From Yoonia sp. F2084L (GTDB lineage: Bacteria > Pseudomonadota > Alphaproteobacteria > Rhodobacterales > Rhodobacteraceae), in the NCBI RefSeq assembly GCF_023015625.1, contig NZ_JALKAH010000002.1:434001-498000 (forward strand): a stretch of 64,000 bases of DNA, written 5' to 3'. Below, in pieces: positions 9,237 through 17,535 of the stretch; positions within the stretch are counted from its first letter, which is position 1; each line of letters opens with the position of its first letter. The translations under genes and the position numbers were made by a program. Below the pieces are notes generated by a model that saw only the letters and a list, made by a program, of their open reading frames with translations, had not been told where the DNA came from and made no database searches.

Positions 9237-9664
9237 GCCGACCGCTTGCCGCCTTGGGCGACCCACATGCCCGCCAGGATCAAACCGACACCCAAGGTGC
9301 GCGCCCACAGGTCACCGGGCGCGCCCATGATGATATCAAGGACAACCCCCGAAATCATTTGTCCGGCGATGATCAGCAAGGCGGTTTGCGCGGCACCGAT
9401 ACGCGCAATCAGCCAACTGCCTGCCGCGATAAAGATCACGCCGACCGGGCCACCCAGATAGGCCCACCAAGGCGACGCAGTGGGTTCACCAGCAAAAAGA
9501 CCGCCAACCAAAAGCGCAACCGCAGTGATAAAAACCAGCCCGACGATATGGTTCCAGAACGAGGACTCCATCGCAGAGGTGGACAGCGCCAACCGTCCGT
9601 TAATCTGGCGGCTGAGCGACACCAGTACACCGGCAAGGATCGCAAGAGTGGCAAACCAGATCAT
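9233..9664 (-). CDS. DMT-type membrane protein, YdcZ/DUF606 family (second of pair)
   Basis: 143 residues, nearly all hydrophobic, with about five predicted membrane segments. The pattern LSRQINGRLA near the N terminus, then WNHIVGLVF and YLGGPVGVIFIA, fits the small YdcZ (DUF606) branch of the drug/metabolite transporter superfamily, which often comes as paired half-size genes. Its start overlaps the stop of the partner gene by 4 bases (9661-9664), suggesting a heterodimer. The substrate is unknown. It converges on the hydantoinase operon; use by that pathway is possible, but it is transcribed from the other strand. Confidence 0.8.
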   Translation of the reverse strand: MIWFATLAILAGVLVSLSRQINGRLALSTSAMESSFWNHIVGLVFITAVALLVGGLFAGEPTASPWWAYLGGPVGVIFIAAGSWLIARIGAAQTALLIIAGQMISGVVLDIIMGAPGDLWARTLGVGLILAGMWVAQGGKRSA

Positions 9665-10128
9665 GTGCCACTTCCGAAGAAAATCAGGATCAGGCTGCCC
9701 GAGATGATCAGAAACAGCGCGATGTAGTCGCGCGGGGTCGGGGTGCGCTGCGGCAGTCCAAACAGGCCACGGATGTCTGCAAATAGGCTAAATACCATCT
9801 GTCCCGCGAGCCCCAGTGCAATGGTGCCAGACAAGGCCAAAGCGCTGTTCAGCGCGGCGGATGTCAGCATAACGGTAATCGCGCCTGACACGCCCCCAAG
9901 ATAGACCCACAGCGGTGGGCGCGCGGCCTCTGCGCGTTTGGGCTTGAGGATCAACAGGAATAGCAATGCCGCAAGCGTCCCGGTCAGATGCGGCACCCAT
10001 GACGCAAAGAAAAGCGAGCCGTAAGCAGCCAATGTTCCGTTGAAAAGCACCATCAACGACAAAAGCCCGCCTGTCCCAAAGGCGGCGGCAAAGTATAAAA
10101 GGTGATTGGTGCGATGCGGCTGCGACAT
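9661..10128 (-). CDS. DMT-type membrane protein, YdcZ/DUF606 family (first of pair)
   Basis: 155 residues with about five hydrophobic segments. It shares the YdcZ-family layout with the next gene downstream: a first helix followed by FNGTLA, a HLTGTLAALLFL helix and a VYLGGVSGA turn. The two are likely diverged duplicates forming one membrane complex. Start at 10128; the 12-base gap to the upstream small gene (10141-10575) suggests one leftward operon of three genes. No substrate can be assigned. Confidence 0.8.
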   Translation of the reverse strand: MSQPHRTNHLLYFAAAFGTGGLLSLMVLFNGTLAAYGSLFFASWVPHLTGTLAALLFLLILKPKRAEAARPPLWVYLGGVSGAITVMLTSAALNSALALSGTIALGLAGQMVFSLFADIRGLFGLPQRTPTPRDYIALFLIISGSLILIFFGSGT

Positions 10129-10140
10129 AGCCGCTGGTGT

Positions 10141-10575
10141 CTAACTTTTCGAGGCGGAACGCAATTGTTGTTGATGCTTGATAGCGCCGAAATGCACCTT
10201 TGGCAGGTTCGGGCGCGACGACTTGATATCGCGCAACTGCCCCACCAGCCTGCGATTTTGCGGCGAAAGCCAAAGTGACGCATAGCGTGACATCCAGCCG
10301 GGCAGCACGTCGACTGCATGGGCATGCAACACCATTTTCCGCTCGTGCGGGGTCAGCGCCTCGAACGGGAGCGCAGAATGCTGCTTGCGCATCAGGTCAA
10401 CGCAAAGCGCCATGAGCTGCGGTGCGTCGCCCGAAACGGGTGGAGCAGTAAAGAAGGAACCGTAGCTTTCAGGCAAACGCAGACGCAACGCCGCAAGGCG
10501 CTGCATCACGACGCGATGTCCGATTAGCCATACGGTTGCCACACTGGTTAACAAAACGAAGAAAGAAACTGGCAC
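10141..10575 (-). CDS. Hypothetical protein with N-terminal membrane anchor
   Basis: 144 residues. One hydrophobic segment (~4-20, PVSFFVLLTSVATVWLIG) anchors the protein, followed by a basic, mostly helical tail (RVVMQRLAALRLRLP, LTPHERKMVLHAHAVDVLPG). I do not recognise the family. It heads a leftward group with the two YdcZ-type genes and is divergent from rpsD. Confidence 0.65.
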   Translation of the reverse strand: MPVSFFVLLTSVATVWLIGHRVVMQRLAALRLRLPESYGSFFTAPPVSGDAPQLMALCVDLMRKQHSALPFEALTPHERKMVLHAHAVDVLPGWMSRYASLWLSPQNRRLVGQLRDIKSSRPNLPKVHFGAIKHQQQLRSASKS

Positions 10576-10695
10576 GCTGGATCCTTTTTACCACCCCAAG
10601 GAACCGATATTGAATCCATTTGTCGACAATTGGCCGTAATCTGTACATTCGTAAGTCACGTGGATTACACTGAATGAACAGCGCCACCTTCGTCG

Positions 10696-10723
10696 TTGAC
10701 ACCACCAGAATCCCCTCTATAAG
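10696..10723 (+). promoter_or_regulatory. Sigma-70-type promoter of rpsD
   Basis: TTGACA at 10696-10701 and TATAAG at 10718-10723, separated by 16 bases: a consensus -35 and a near-consensus -10. Transcription from about 10730 would give a leader of roughly 110 bases before the rpsD ATG at 10842. Confidence 0.75.
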
Positions 10724-10729
10724 CCGCCC

Positions 10730-10841
10730 ATTCATTGGTGTTGGTGGCCCGCGCAAGCGGAACCCTGTCGCCCCGGCCAAATCCGGGGAAAGGACAACGC
10801 CCTTCACGCCCTTCGGGGTTCTTTTAGAAGGAGATCAGCGT
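10730..10841 (+). other. rpsD 5' leader with hairpins
   Basis: Untranslated leader between the promoter and the start codon. It holds a perfect 6-bp stem CCCCGG (10771-10776) / CCGGGG (10783-10788) with a six-base loop, and a second small CCC-TTC-GGG hairpin near 10808-10818, just before the Shine-Dalgarno AGAAGGAG (10826-10833). Ribosomal protein S4 represses its own mRNA in some bacteria; whether this leader serves that purpose is inference. Confidence 0.4.
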
Positions 10842-11462
10842 ATGACTAAACGTACCGCTGCCAAGTACAAAATTGACCGCCGGATGGGCGAAAACATCTG
10901 GGGTCGTCCAAAATCCCCCGTCAACCGTCGTGAATATGGCCCCGGCCAGCACGGTCAGCGCCGCAAGGGCAAACTGTCCGACTTCGGCACACAGCTGCGC
11001 GCAAAGCAAAAGCTGAAAGGGTACTATGGCGATCTGACAGAAAAGCAGTTCCGCCGCATCTATGGCGAAGCCGAGCGTGTCAAAGGCGATACAGGTGAAA
11101 ACCTGATCGGTCTGCTGGAGCGCCGTCTGGACGCTGTTGTCTACCGTGCCAAGTTCGTGCCAACCGTCTTTGCCGCACGCCAGTTCGTGAACCACGGCCA
11201 CGTCACAGTGAACGGCAAGCGCGTGAACATTCCGTCCTACCGCGTGAAAGAAGGCGACGTGATCGAAGTACGTCAGAAGTCCAAGCAGCTTGAGCTGGTC
11301 TTGGTCGCATCCCAGCTGCCAGAGCGTGATGTGCCTGACTACATGGACGTCGACCACAACAAGATGACAGCGACGTTCACACGCACACCTGCTCTGGGCG
11401 ATGTACCTTACCCGGTGACGATGGAACCAAACCTCGTCGTCGAATTCTACGCGAAGAACTAA
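10842..11462 (+). CDS. rpsD: 30S ribosomal protein S4
   Basis: 206 residues, the normal length for S4, a primary 16S rRNA-binding and assembly protein. Start chosen at 10842 ([20 protein letters not shown]), 8 bases after the strong Shine-Dalgarno AGAAGGAG; an in-frame extension upstream to 10674 is not protein-like. The family N-terminal region ([17 protein letters not shown]) and the S4 RNA-binding domain (~residues 96-160, [15 protein letters not shown] then [18 protein letters not shown]) are clear. Single-gene unit with its own promoter (10696-10723) and terminator (11485-11514). Confidence 0.98.
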   Translation: MTKRTAAKYKIDRRMGENIWGRPKSPVNRREYGPGQHGQRRKGKLSDFGTQLRAKQKLKGYYGDLTEKQFRRIYGEAERVKGDTGENLIGLLERRLDAVVYRAKFVPTVFAARQFVNHGHVTVNGKRVNIPSYRVKEGDVIEVRQKSKQLELVLVASQLPERDVPDYMDVDHNKMTATFTRTPALGDVPYPVTMEPNLVVEFYAKN

Positions 11463-11484
11463 TCTTCGCCTGATCTGAATTTTG

Positions 11485-11514
11485 AAAGCCGCTCCTATCC
11501 GGGGCGGCTTTTTT
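11485..11514 (+). terminator. Rho-independent terminator after rpsD
   Basis: Stem AAAGCCGCTCC / GGGGCGGCTTT (11 pairs including one G-T) with loop TATCC, followed by a run of six T. It starts 22 bases after the rpsD stop. The T run touches the last base of the convergent AraC gene. Confidence 0.9.
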
Positions 11515-12263
11515 CATTCCAGATTGCGGAAAGCTGTCGGGGTCTGCCCGGTAAAATCCAGAAATGCGCTGTTGAATGCACTGGACGAGCTATAGCCAAC
11601 GTCCAATGCGATCTGCGTGATTTGGCGATCTGGATCGGCCAAAGCCTCGACCGCGCGAATAATGCGGAGCCTGCGCACACAATCACGCCATGGCATGCCC
11701 AGTTCGTCTTGGAAGCGGCGCGCAAGGGTCCGTTCGGTCATGCCGACCTTTGCGGCAATCTCTCCAAAGCCCATAGGGCGCGCCAATTGCGTTTCGGTGA
11801 TCTTCAATGCCGCAAAGACGGGTTCAGATTGGGCAACAGGCATCCACATGTCGTTGGGGGCACCAGCCGCCTTGGACACCAGCATGTAAAGCGTATCAAA
11901 AAGCTGTTTGCCCTCGGCAGGCAGCGTTTCCAACTCTGGTGCATAGTCTCGACAGGCCAAGACCAACTCGCGTGCCAGCGGGGACATGTCCAATACCCGT
12001 AAGGGCGCTTTGGGTGCGTCGTACACGTCTGGTGAAAACAGTGCTGAACAACAGGTGATGGTCGTCGCAATTGAAAGCGTAATGGGCGCACCCGCTGCGA
12101 TGAGCGCCGCCCGGGCAGGCGCTACGGTCCAGGATCGCCCCTCCGCTTGCAATCGCATCGTCCCCTTGGCGGCATAAAGCAGATAGTGCCGGTCGAATTG
12201 GACCGACTTGTCTTCCTCGGGCGGGAAGTCGCGATAAACGCAATAGGCGGGCAGGGATGACAT
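11514..12263 (-). CDS. AraC-family transcriptional regulator
   Basis: 249 residues. An N-terminal cupin-like sensor domain (~1-90) is followed by the C-terminal double helix-turn-helix (~150-249): the first HTH is around GFGEIAAKVGMTERTLARRF and the second around ITQIALDVGYSSSSAFNSAF, ending TGQTPTAFR as in typical AraC proteins. It is the last gene of a leftward group after the ABM gene (9-base gap) and the methyltransferase gene. It may regulate that group; the inducer is unknown. Confidence 0.9.
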   Translation of the reverse strand: MSSLPAYCVYRDFPPEEDKSVQFDRHYLLYAAKGTMRLQAEGRSWTVAPARAALIAAGAPITLSIATTITCCSALFSPDVYDAPKAPLRVLDMSPLARELVLACRDYAPELETLPAEGKQLFDTLYMLVSKAAGAPNDMWMPVAQSEPVFAALKITETQLARPMGFGEIAAKVGMTERTLARRFQDELGMPWRDCVRRLRIIRAVEALADPDRQITQIALDVGYSSSSAFNSAFLDFTGQTPTAFRNLE

Positions 12264-12272
12264 GGCGACAGG

Positions 12273-12566
12273 TTAGCCGATGGCCGAGGCTTCATAAACC
12301 ACCGTGCTGGGTGCACCCGTCATCATCGGGCGCAAGACCCCTCCGACCTGTGCAAAAAGCGGGCCAGTGCGATAGGCGTCAAGACTGGCCAGATCGTCCC
12401 ACTGGTGGAGCAGGGTGACGGCATCATCAGCCACCGGATCAACCAGCACCCGGCATCCCCGATTGCCGGGCAAGCCCTGCATGACGGGTGCCTCTTTTGT
12501 CAGGCAATCGACGGCTGCGGTGCGATCTTTTGGGGCGACGCTGAAATTGACTTCGACATAGATCAT
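12273..12566 (-). CDS. Putative quinol monooxygenase (ABM domain)
   Basis: 97 residues starting MIYVEVNFSVAPKDRTA, the length and pattern of one antibiotic-biosynthesis-monooxygenase (ABM) ferredoxin-like domain, as in YgiN-type quinol monooxygenases. The later block LLHQWDDLASLDAYRTGPLF is characteristic. Start chosen at 12566 because the coding pattern begins there and the ATG overlaps the methyltransferase stop by 4 bases (12563-12566); a longer frame reaching 12818 only shadows that gene. These enzymes form dimers without a cofactor; substrate unknown. Confidence 0.8.
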   Translation of the reverse strand: MIYVEVNFSVAPKDRTAAVDCLTKEAPVMQGLPGNRGCRVLVDPVADDAVTLLHQWDDLASLDAYRTGPLFAQVGGVLRPMMTGAPSTVVYEASAIG

Positions 12567-13192
12567 TGGGGTGTCTTTCGCTGGTGGGTGACAAGATAGG
12601 CGTGGCTTGATCGGCTGGGTGGGCCCGCAAGAAAGGGGGCATCCCATTCGCATGACAGACCGGTTTGGGCGAAGTACTCCAACATGCGCGTCGGACGGAT
12701 CATCCGGTGCCGCCACCGCACCCAGATGATCCAATTGCACCAATGCGGTTTGCTGACGATCAGCAACAGCTTTCCATCTGGCGCAAGCTGGGTTCCCAGC
12801 AGCGCAAGTGCGGCGCACGGATCAGAGAAATGTTCGATGACGTGGGCGCAAAGGATAATATCATGGGGGTGTTTGACAGCATCCTCTAGTCCCGCAACCA
12901 CAGGTTTCAGGTCCGGTGCGATATGCGTCAGTGACCGCGTTGCCGTCGCCACCATTTGCTCTGCCGGGTCAAGCAGCGTGAGGCATTTGGGCGGTCCTGC
13001 AACCTCAATCAAGGCGCGGCTGAAGTCACCGGTTCCACAGCCTACATCAATGGCATGGGCATGTTGGGTCCGCAGCCCGCAGGCGGCGATCATCCAGCGA
13101 TAGGCCGCGGCATAACCAAGTCCCTCGATCTTGGTGCGCCATTGGCTTGCGGCAATGTCATAGGACTGGGTGAGGTGGTCTTGGGATGTCAT
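12563..13192 (-). CDS. SAM-dependent class I methyltransferase
   Basis: 209 residues. Motif I AIDVGCGTGDFSRAL (~residues 47-61) is the SAM-binding loop; LLDPAEQMV supplies the acidic residue of motif II, and ILCAHVIEHFSDP (~113-125) resembles the post-motif of UbiG/MenG-like enzymes. The substrate cannot be inferred. First gene of a leftward trio with the ABM monooxygenase and the AraC regulator, divergent from hisC across a 149-base gap. A hydroxylation plus O-methylation pair acting on a small aromatic is plausible (inference). Confidence 0.85.
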   Translation of the reverse strand: MTSQDHLTQSYDIAASQWRTKIEGLGYAAAYRWMIAACGLRTQHAHAIDVGCGTGDFSRALIEVAGPPKCLTLLDPAEQMVATATRSLTHIAPDLKPVVAGLEDAVKHPHDIILCAHVIEHFSDPCAALALLGTQLAPDGKLLLIVSKPHWCNWIIWVRWRHRMIRPTRMLEYFAQTGLSCEWDAPFLAGPPSRSSHAYLVTHQRKTPQ

Positions 13193-13341
13193 GTGTCTGA
13201 TCTAGCAATCGGCAGGGTGGCGCGCTTTCGCGGGATTGCCAAAAACGCGCTGTGGTCAGACAAATCGCCCCAGCCCACCTTGGCACTGGCCTTGCACCGG
13301 GCGGGGCGATAGAACGGGCGAAACGACACGGGAACGTAACT

Positions 13342-14427
13342 ATGGCTGACGGCATTCAACCTCAACCGGGCATTTTGGATATCGCGTTGTACCAAGGTGG
13401 GGCGTCCCATTTGGATGGGGTCAGCAATGTGCTCAAGCTGTCCTCAAACGAAAACCCTCTCGGCCCAAGCGACGCCGCGAAAGAGGCCGTTGTGCGCGCC
13501 ACTCACGACCTGCACCGCTATCCGTCCACCGATCATGCCGCCCTACGCGCCGCGATTGCGGACGTTTGGAATGTAGATGCCTCCCGCGTGTTTTGCGGCG
13601 TCGGGTCAGGGGATGTGCTAAAACTGCTGGCCGAGGCCTATGCAGGACCAGGCGATGAAGTGGTATTCACCGAACACGGGTTTTCGATGTACCCGATCTA
13701 CGCACACGCTTGTGGCGCGACCCCGGTTGTGGTCCCCGAGAATGAGCGCGTGGTGGATGTGGATGCGATCCTTGCGGCCTGCACAGGCAAAACCAAACTG
13801 GTGTTCATTGCTAACCCTGCAAACCCGACAGGCACAATGATCGGCAGTGCAGAAGTCGCGCGTCTGGCCGAAGGGCTGCCGCCACAAACGCTTTTGGTGC
13901 TGGATGGCGCCTATGCTGAGTTTGTCGATGGTTTTGATGCGGGCAAAGCCTTGGTCGAGGCCCGCGACAATGTGATCATGTCGCGCACATTTTCAAAAAT
14001 CTACGGGCTGGGTGGAATGCGCGTCGGCTGGGGTTACGGGCCGCAGAACGTGATTGATGTGCTCAACCGTATCAGAGGGCCATTCAACCTGTCCGCTGCC
14101 GCGCTGGCGGCCGCCGAAGCAGCTGTGCGCGATACTGAACATACCGAGAAATGCCGCGTTGAGAATGCGAAGTGGCGCGATTGGTTAGCCAATGCGCTGG
14201 CGGAATTGGGTGTGCCGTCGGACACCTCGACCGCCAACTTCATCCTTGCCCGCTTCACCGATGAGGCCGAGGCCAACGCATGTGATGATCACCTGCGCAG
14301 CGCAGGCATCATCGTGCGGCGCGTTGCGGGTTACGGCCTGCCGCACTGCCTGCGGATCACCGTGGGTGACGAAAGCGCATGCCGCCGCGTCGCCCATGCT
14401 GTGGCGCAGTTCAAAGGGGCCGCTTGA
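13342..14427 (+). CDS. hisC: Histidinol-phosphate aminotransferase
   Basis: 361 residues from the ATG at 13342 ([20 protein letters not shown]); upstream in-frame codons to 13252 are not conserved-looking. PLP-dependent fold type [11 protein letters not shown] near the N terminus, NPANPTGT (~155), DGAYAEF (~185) and the PLP lysine in [17 protein letters not shown] (K219). It catalyses histidinol phosphate / imidazole acetol phosphate transamination, and in alphaproteobacteria often also acts in Phe/Tyr synthesis. The next gene, a prephenate/arogenate dehydrogenase, overlaps by 1 base, supporting an aromatic amino acid role. Confidence 0.95.
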   Translation: MADGIQPQPGILDIALYQGGASHLDGVSNVLKLSSNENPLGPSDAAKEAVVRATHDLHRYPSTDHAALRAAIADVWNVDASRVFCGVGSGDVLKLLAEAYAGPGDEVVFTEHGFSMYPIYAHACGATPVVVPENERVVDVDAILAACTGKTKLVFIANPANPTGTMIGSAEVARLAEGLPPQTLLVLDGAYAEFVDGFDAGKALVEARDNVIMSRTFSKIYGLGGMRVGWGYGPQNVIDVLNRIRGPFNLSAAALAAAEAAVRDTEHTEKCRVENAKWRDWLANALAELGVPSDTSTANFILARFTDEAEANACDDHLRSAGIIVRRVAGYGLPHCLRITVGDESACRRVAHAVAQFKGAA

Positions 14428-15350
14428 TGGCGCAGATTTACGAACGGGTAGCGCTGATCGGGCTGGGTCTGATTGCGTCGTCGATGTGTCACGCCATGCG
14501 GCGCGCTGGGCTTGCGGGTGAAATCGTCGGTTATGCACGATCTGCGGAAACCCGCGATATCGCCCGCGAGATAGGCCTGTGTGATCGCGTTTGTGATACT
14601 GCGGCGGAGGCGGTCAAAGATGCTAATTTGGTCGTCCTGTGTGTGCCCGTCGGTGCGATGGAGGCTGTGGCCAAAGAAATCGGTCCCGCCCTTAAACCCG
14701 GCACGACCGTTAGCGACGTTGGTTCGGTCAAGCGCACAGTGGTTGATGCCGTTGGGCCTTACATTCCTGAAGGCGTGCATTTTATACCAGCGCACCCGCT
14801 GGCAGGCACGGAACACTCTGGTCCGCGATCCGGGTTTGCCGAGCTTTTTGACAACCGTTACACGATCATCGTTCCGGTTGAAGGCAGCGATCCGCAGGCG
14901 GTTGACCGGCTGACCAGCCTCTGGACCGGGATCGGTGCTTTGACAGAAACGATGGATGCCGATCACCATGACCTTGTGCTGGCCGTCACCAGCCACACAC
15001 CGCACCTGATCGCCTACACGATGGTGGGTGTTGCAGATGATCTGCGCCGTGTAACTGATAGCGAAGTGATCAAGTATTCTGCCGCAGGTTTTCGCGATTT
15101 CACCCGCATTGCGGCCTCTGATCCAGTGATGTGGCGGGACGTATTCCTGAATAACAAGGAAGCGACGCTGGAAATCCTCGGGCGCTTCACCGAAGAGCTT
15201 TTCGCCCTGCAACGCGCCATCCGGCAAGGTGACGGCGACCATCTGCATGACTACTTTACGCGGACGCGGTCCATCCGGCGTGGGATTATTGAAGCAGGAC
15301 AAGATACCGACGCGCCTGATTTTGGCCGCGTGAAGGCCCGCAAAAAGTGA
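14427..15350 (+). CDS. tyrC: Prephenate/arogenate dehydrogenase
   Basis: 307 residues. The NAD(P) site VALIGLGLIASSMCHAM (~8-24) opens the protein, followed by SDVGSVKRTVVDAV (~96-109) and HPLAGTEHSGPRSGF (~123-137), which are diagnostic for the TyrA/TyrC dehydrogenases of tyrosine synthesis. Start at 14427, where the ATG shares one base with the hisC TGA. Specificity (prephenate or cyclohexadienyl) cannot be told by eye. No chorismate mutase or ACT domain is fused. Part of the hisC-tyrC-extensin-like operon. Confidence 0.92.
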   Translation: MAQIYERVALIGLGLIASSMCHAMRRAGLAGEIVGYARSAETRDIAREIGLCDRVCDTAAEAVKDANLVVLCVPVGAMEAVAKEIGPALKPGTTVSDVGSVKRTVVDAVGPYIPEGVHFIPAHPLAGTEHSGPRSGFAELFDNRYTIIVPVEGSDPQAVDRLTSLWTGIGALTETMDADHHDLVLAVTSHTPHLIAYTMVGVADDLRRVTDSEVIKYSAAGFRDFTRIAASDPVMWRDVFLNNKEATLEILGRFTEELFALQRAIRQGDGDHLHDYFTRTRSIRRGIIEAGQDTDAPDFGRVKARKK

Positions 15351-16231
15351 TGCGCTGGGCGGCAGTAGGCGTCGCCTTAATAGCGGCTGGCCCGGTGCTG
15401 GCGCAGGATATCGTCCGCCCCATCGCCCGGCCTGTGCCACCTGTCGCTGTTGCAATAGATGTACTGACGCCCGATGAAGACACGATACGCCCCATCGCGC
15501 GGGGATCATTGGCTGCATCAGATCTGCGTCCTGTTGCGCGCCCGTTTGAGCGGCCTGATCTGGCGTTTGGCGCGCAAACGCGCCCGCTGTTTCGGGCTGA
15601 GATCGGGTTGTTTGCCTTCAGTCCCAATGCCATCGCGACGTCGCCGCGTCCATCGGTGCGGCCAGCCTCTATTGAAACCGCCGCAGAGGCCCGCCGTGTC
15701 GCACGTTTGCGCGGGCAGGTCTGCGGTGATCCTGCAATACAAGGCACAACGATTGGCCGCATCAACGGTGCAGGTGCCTGCGGTGTTGAAGGCGCCGTAA
15801 AGTTAAGGTCCGTCGCTGGCGTCACCCTCAGTCCGCGGGCCACAATTGATTGTCCGACGGCCCGCGCGCTGAAAACATGGGTGGAACGTGGGGTCCTGCC
15901 TGCCGTTGGGGCCGAAGGCGGCGGGGCTTCATCTTTGCGTGTCGTGTCGCATTACGCCTGCCGGACCCGCAACAATCAGCCCGGCGCGCGACTGTCTGAG
16001 CATGCATTCGGGCGGGCTATCGACATTGCGGGGATAAGGTTGCGCGATGGCACCGAAATGACATTACTCACCGATTGGGATTCTGCCGAAGATGGCGCGC
16101 AGTTGCGGCAGATGTGGCGCGCGGCCTGCGGTCCGTTCGGCACTGTTCTAGGGCCAGAGGCCAACCGCTTTCACCGCGATCACTTCCATTTTGACACAGC
16201 ACGCTATCGCAGCGGATCATTCTGTCGCTAA
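15350..16231 (+). CDS. Secreted extensin-like C-terminal domain protein (VanY/M15-like fold)
   Basis: 293 residues from the ATG at 15350, which overlaps the tyrC stop by one base; a GTG at 15347 is an alternative. A signal peptide is evident (VGVALIAAGPVLAQ). The middle contains repeated short RPIARP/RPVARP segments (~24-63), probably disordered and periplasmic. The C-terminal ~170 residues are the extensin-like domain, with putative zinc ligands in SEHAFGRAIDI and HRDHFHFD, resembling M15 D,D-carboxypeptidases. A role in cell-wall peptide processing is likely but unproven. Convergent with the FAD monooxygenase, sharing CTAA. Confidence 0.85.
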   Translation: MRWAAVGVALIAAGPVLAQDIVRPIARPVPPVAVAIDVLTPDEDTIRPIARGSLAASDLRPVARPFERPDLAFGAQTRPLFRAEIGLFAFSPNAIATSPRPSVRPASIETAAEARRVARLRGQVCGDPAIQGTTIGRINGAGACGVEGAVKLRSVAGVTLSPRATIDCPTARALKTWVERGVLPAVGAEGGGASSLRVVSHYACRTRNNQPGARLSEHAFGRAIDIAGIRLRDGTEMTLLTDWDSAEDGAQLRQMWRAACGPFGTVLGPEANRFHRDHFHFDTARYRSGSFCR

Positions 16232-17409
16232 ACGCGGCCCAAGCCACGCAAAGGCGGCAGCATGTTGCCACAGACAATCGCCGTCAGGGCGCTGGGGCCG
16301 GGTGGCACTTGCGACAATGGATAAAGCAATCGGTCCCGCAACACAGGTAACCAGCGACTGTCCGACTGATATTGTGGGGTGAAGGCCGCACTCATCGCCT
16401 GGTACGCCATCACATGCCAGCGCCGTGCTTTGGTATAAAGCGCCAAAGCGGCATCTCCGCTTGCCACATCCAGCGCACGGGTCAGGGCCAGCGCATCCAG
16501 CAGTGCCATATTCGCCCCTTGGCCCAATTGCGGGCTGGCTTTGTGCGCGGCATCGCCAATATGCACCAGACCTGATGACCACGGTTTGCGTAAAGTCCCA
16601 TGTGCATAGCGTGCCATTGTCATCTGTTCGGGGCCTTCAACCTGTGCCGCGAACGGGGCAAATGCAGGCCAAAGTGCTGTGGCCTCAGCGCGCCATGCGG
16701 CAACACCGGTCTTGACCCACGCATCATGACTGTCGCGGGGCAAGGACCAGAAGATCGCAGCCTTGGGTGTATCATCACCCGGCAGTTTGCCAATCGGTAA
16801 GGCACCGATCATCCTGTCAGCACGGCGGTAACACTGGCTTAGGTTGGTCATCGGCAGATCGGTATCGGGCCAATCAACCGTTCCCCAGATCGCGCCATAA
16901 GGCAGCGGCGTCGATTTAAGCGGTGAGAGGGGTGATCCCGCACCGGCACTGTCCACGATCAGATCAAAGGGCCCATGCGCCTTGCCATCGGCCAAATGGA
17001 TCATGCCCGAGCGGGCATCGGTCACGCGGGCTTTGGTATGAGTGGTGATGTCGCGTTGTTGCACTGCCTGATAAATCGCCTCGAACAGGCTGGCGCGGTG
17101 AATGGCGAGGCCGAACTGGCCACCCGCGCGTTTGTCGTACCAGACATTCAGAACATTGCGCCCGTTATCGGCCTCATGCCCCAACATACGTTGAATGGGA
17201 TTGCCCAGAGTACGGGCTGTCTCACCGGCACCGATATGATCCAGAACGGCTTGGCCGATGGGTTGTATAACAAGCCCTGATCCCACAGGTTGCGGGGTGT
17301 CGAATTGGTCAAAAACGCTCACACGGTGACCGCGATCTGCCAATAGCGCAGCAGCGGTCAAACCACCGACCCCGGCCCCCACAATTGCAATTGAACAGAG
17401 TTTTGTCAT
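16228..17409 (-). CDS. FAD-dependent monooxygenase (salicylate/3-hydroxybenzoate hydroxylase type)
   Basis: 393 residues of the group A flavoprotein monooxygenase family. N-terminal GxGxxG is seen in IVGAGVGGLTAAALLADRG (~8-26), and the FAD ribityl-contact motif in VHIGDAAHKASPQLGQGANM (~283-302). The family hydroxylates aromatics using NAD(P)H and O2, or acts in ubiquinone synthesis. Nothing nearby fixes the substrate. It is divergent from the cNMP/thioredoxin-reductase-like gene; the 126-base gap carries inverted repeats. Its TAG is interlocked with the extensin-like gene stop. Confidence 0.88.
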   Translation of the reverse strand: MTKLCSIAIVGAGVGGLTAAALLADRGHRVSVFDQFDTPQPVGSGLVIQPIGQAVLDHIGAGETARTLGNPIQRMLGHEADNGRNVLNVWYDKRAGGQFGLAIHRASLFEAIYQAVQQRDITTHTKARVTDARSGMIHLADGKAHGPFDLIVDSAGAGSPLSPLKSTPLPYGAIWGTVDWPDTDLPMTNLSQCYRRADRMIGALPIGKLPGDDTPKAAIFWSLPRDSHDAWVKTGVAAWRAEATALWPAFAPFAAQVEGPEQMTMARYAHGTLRKPWSSGLVHIGDAAHKASPQLGQGANMALLDALALTRALDVASGDAALALYTKARRWHVMAYQAMSAAFTPQYQSDSRWLPVLRDRLLYPLSQVPPGPSALTAIVCGNMLPPLRGLGRV

Positions 17410-17451
17410 AAGGGCGTTGTGGCCATGAAATGCGATCGGCGCAATGCGCAG

Positions 17452-17489
17452 TTTTGGCCAAAATCACCATTTGGATTTTTCAGTGGTGA
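17452..17489. promoter_or_regulatory. Inverted repeats in a divergent promoter region
   Basis: A perfect 12-base palindrome TTTTGGCCAAAA (17452-17463) lies next to TCACCA (17464-17469) and TGGTGA (17484-17489), an inverted repeat with a 14-base spacer. Both lie between the FAD monooxygenase (leftward) and the cNMP-fusion gene (rightward), so one regulator could serve both genes (inference). Confidence 0.4.
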
Positions 17490-17535
17490 CAGTCGTTTCG
17501 TGCTCTAACTTATTGTTCACCACAAGGAGACACCG

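Noticed and set aside
14331-15518. 395-codon minus-strand frame across tyrC
   Set aside because: No homology pattern; lies opposite a well-supported dehydrogenase.
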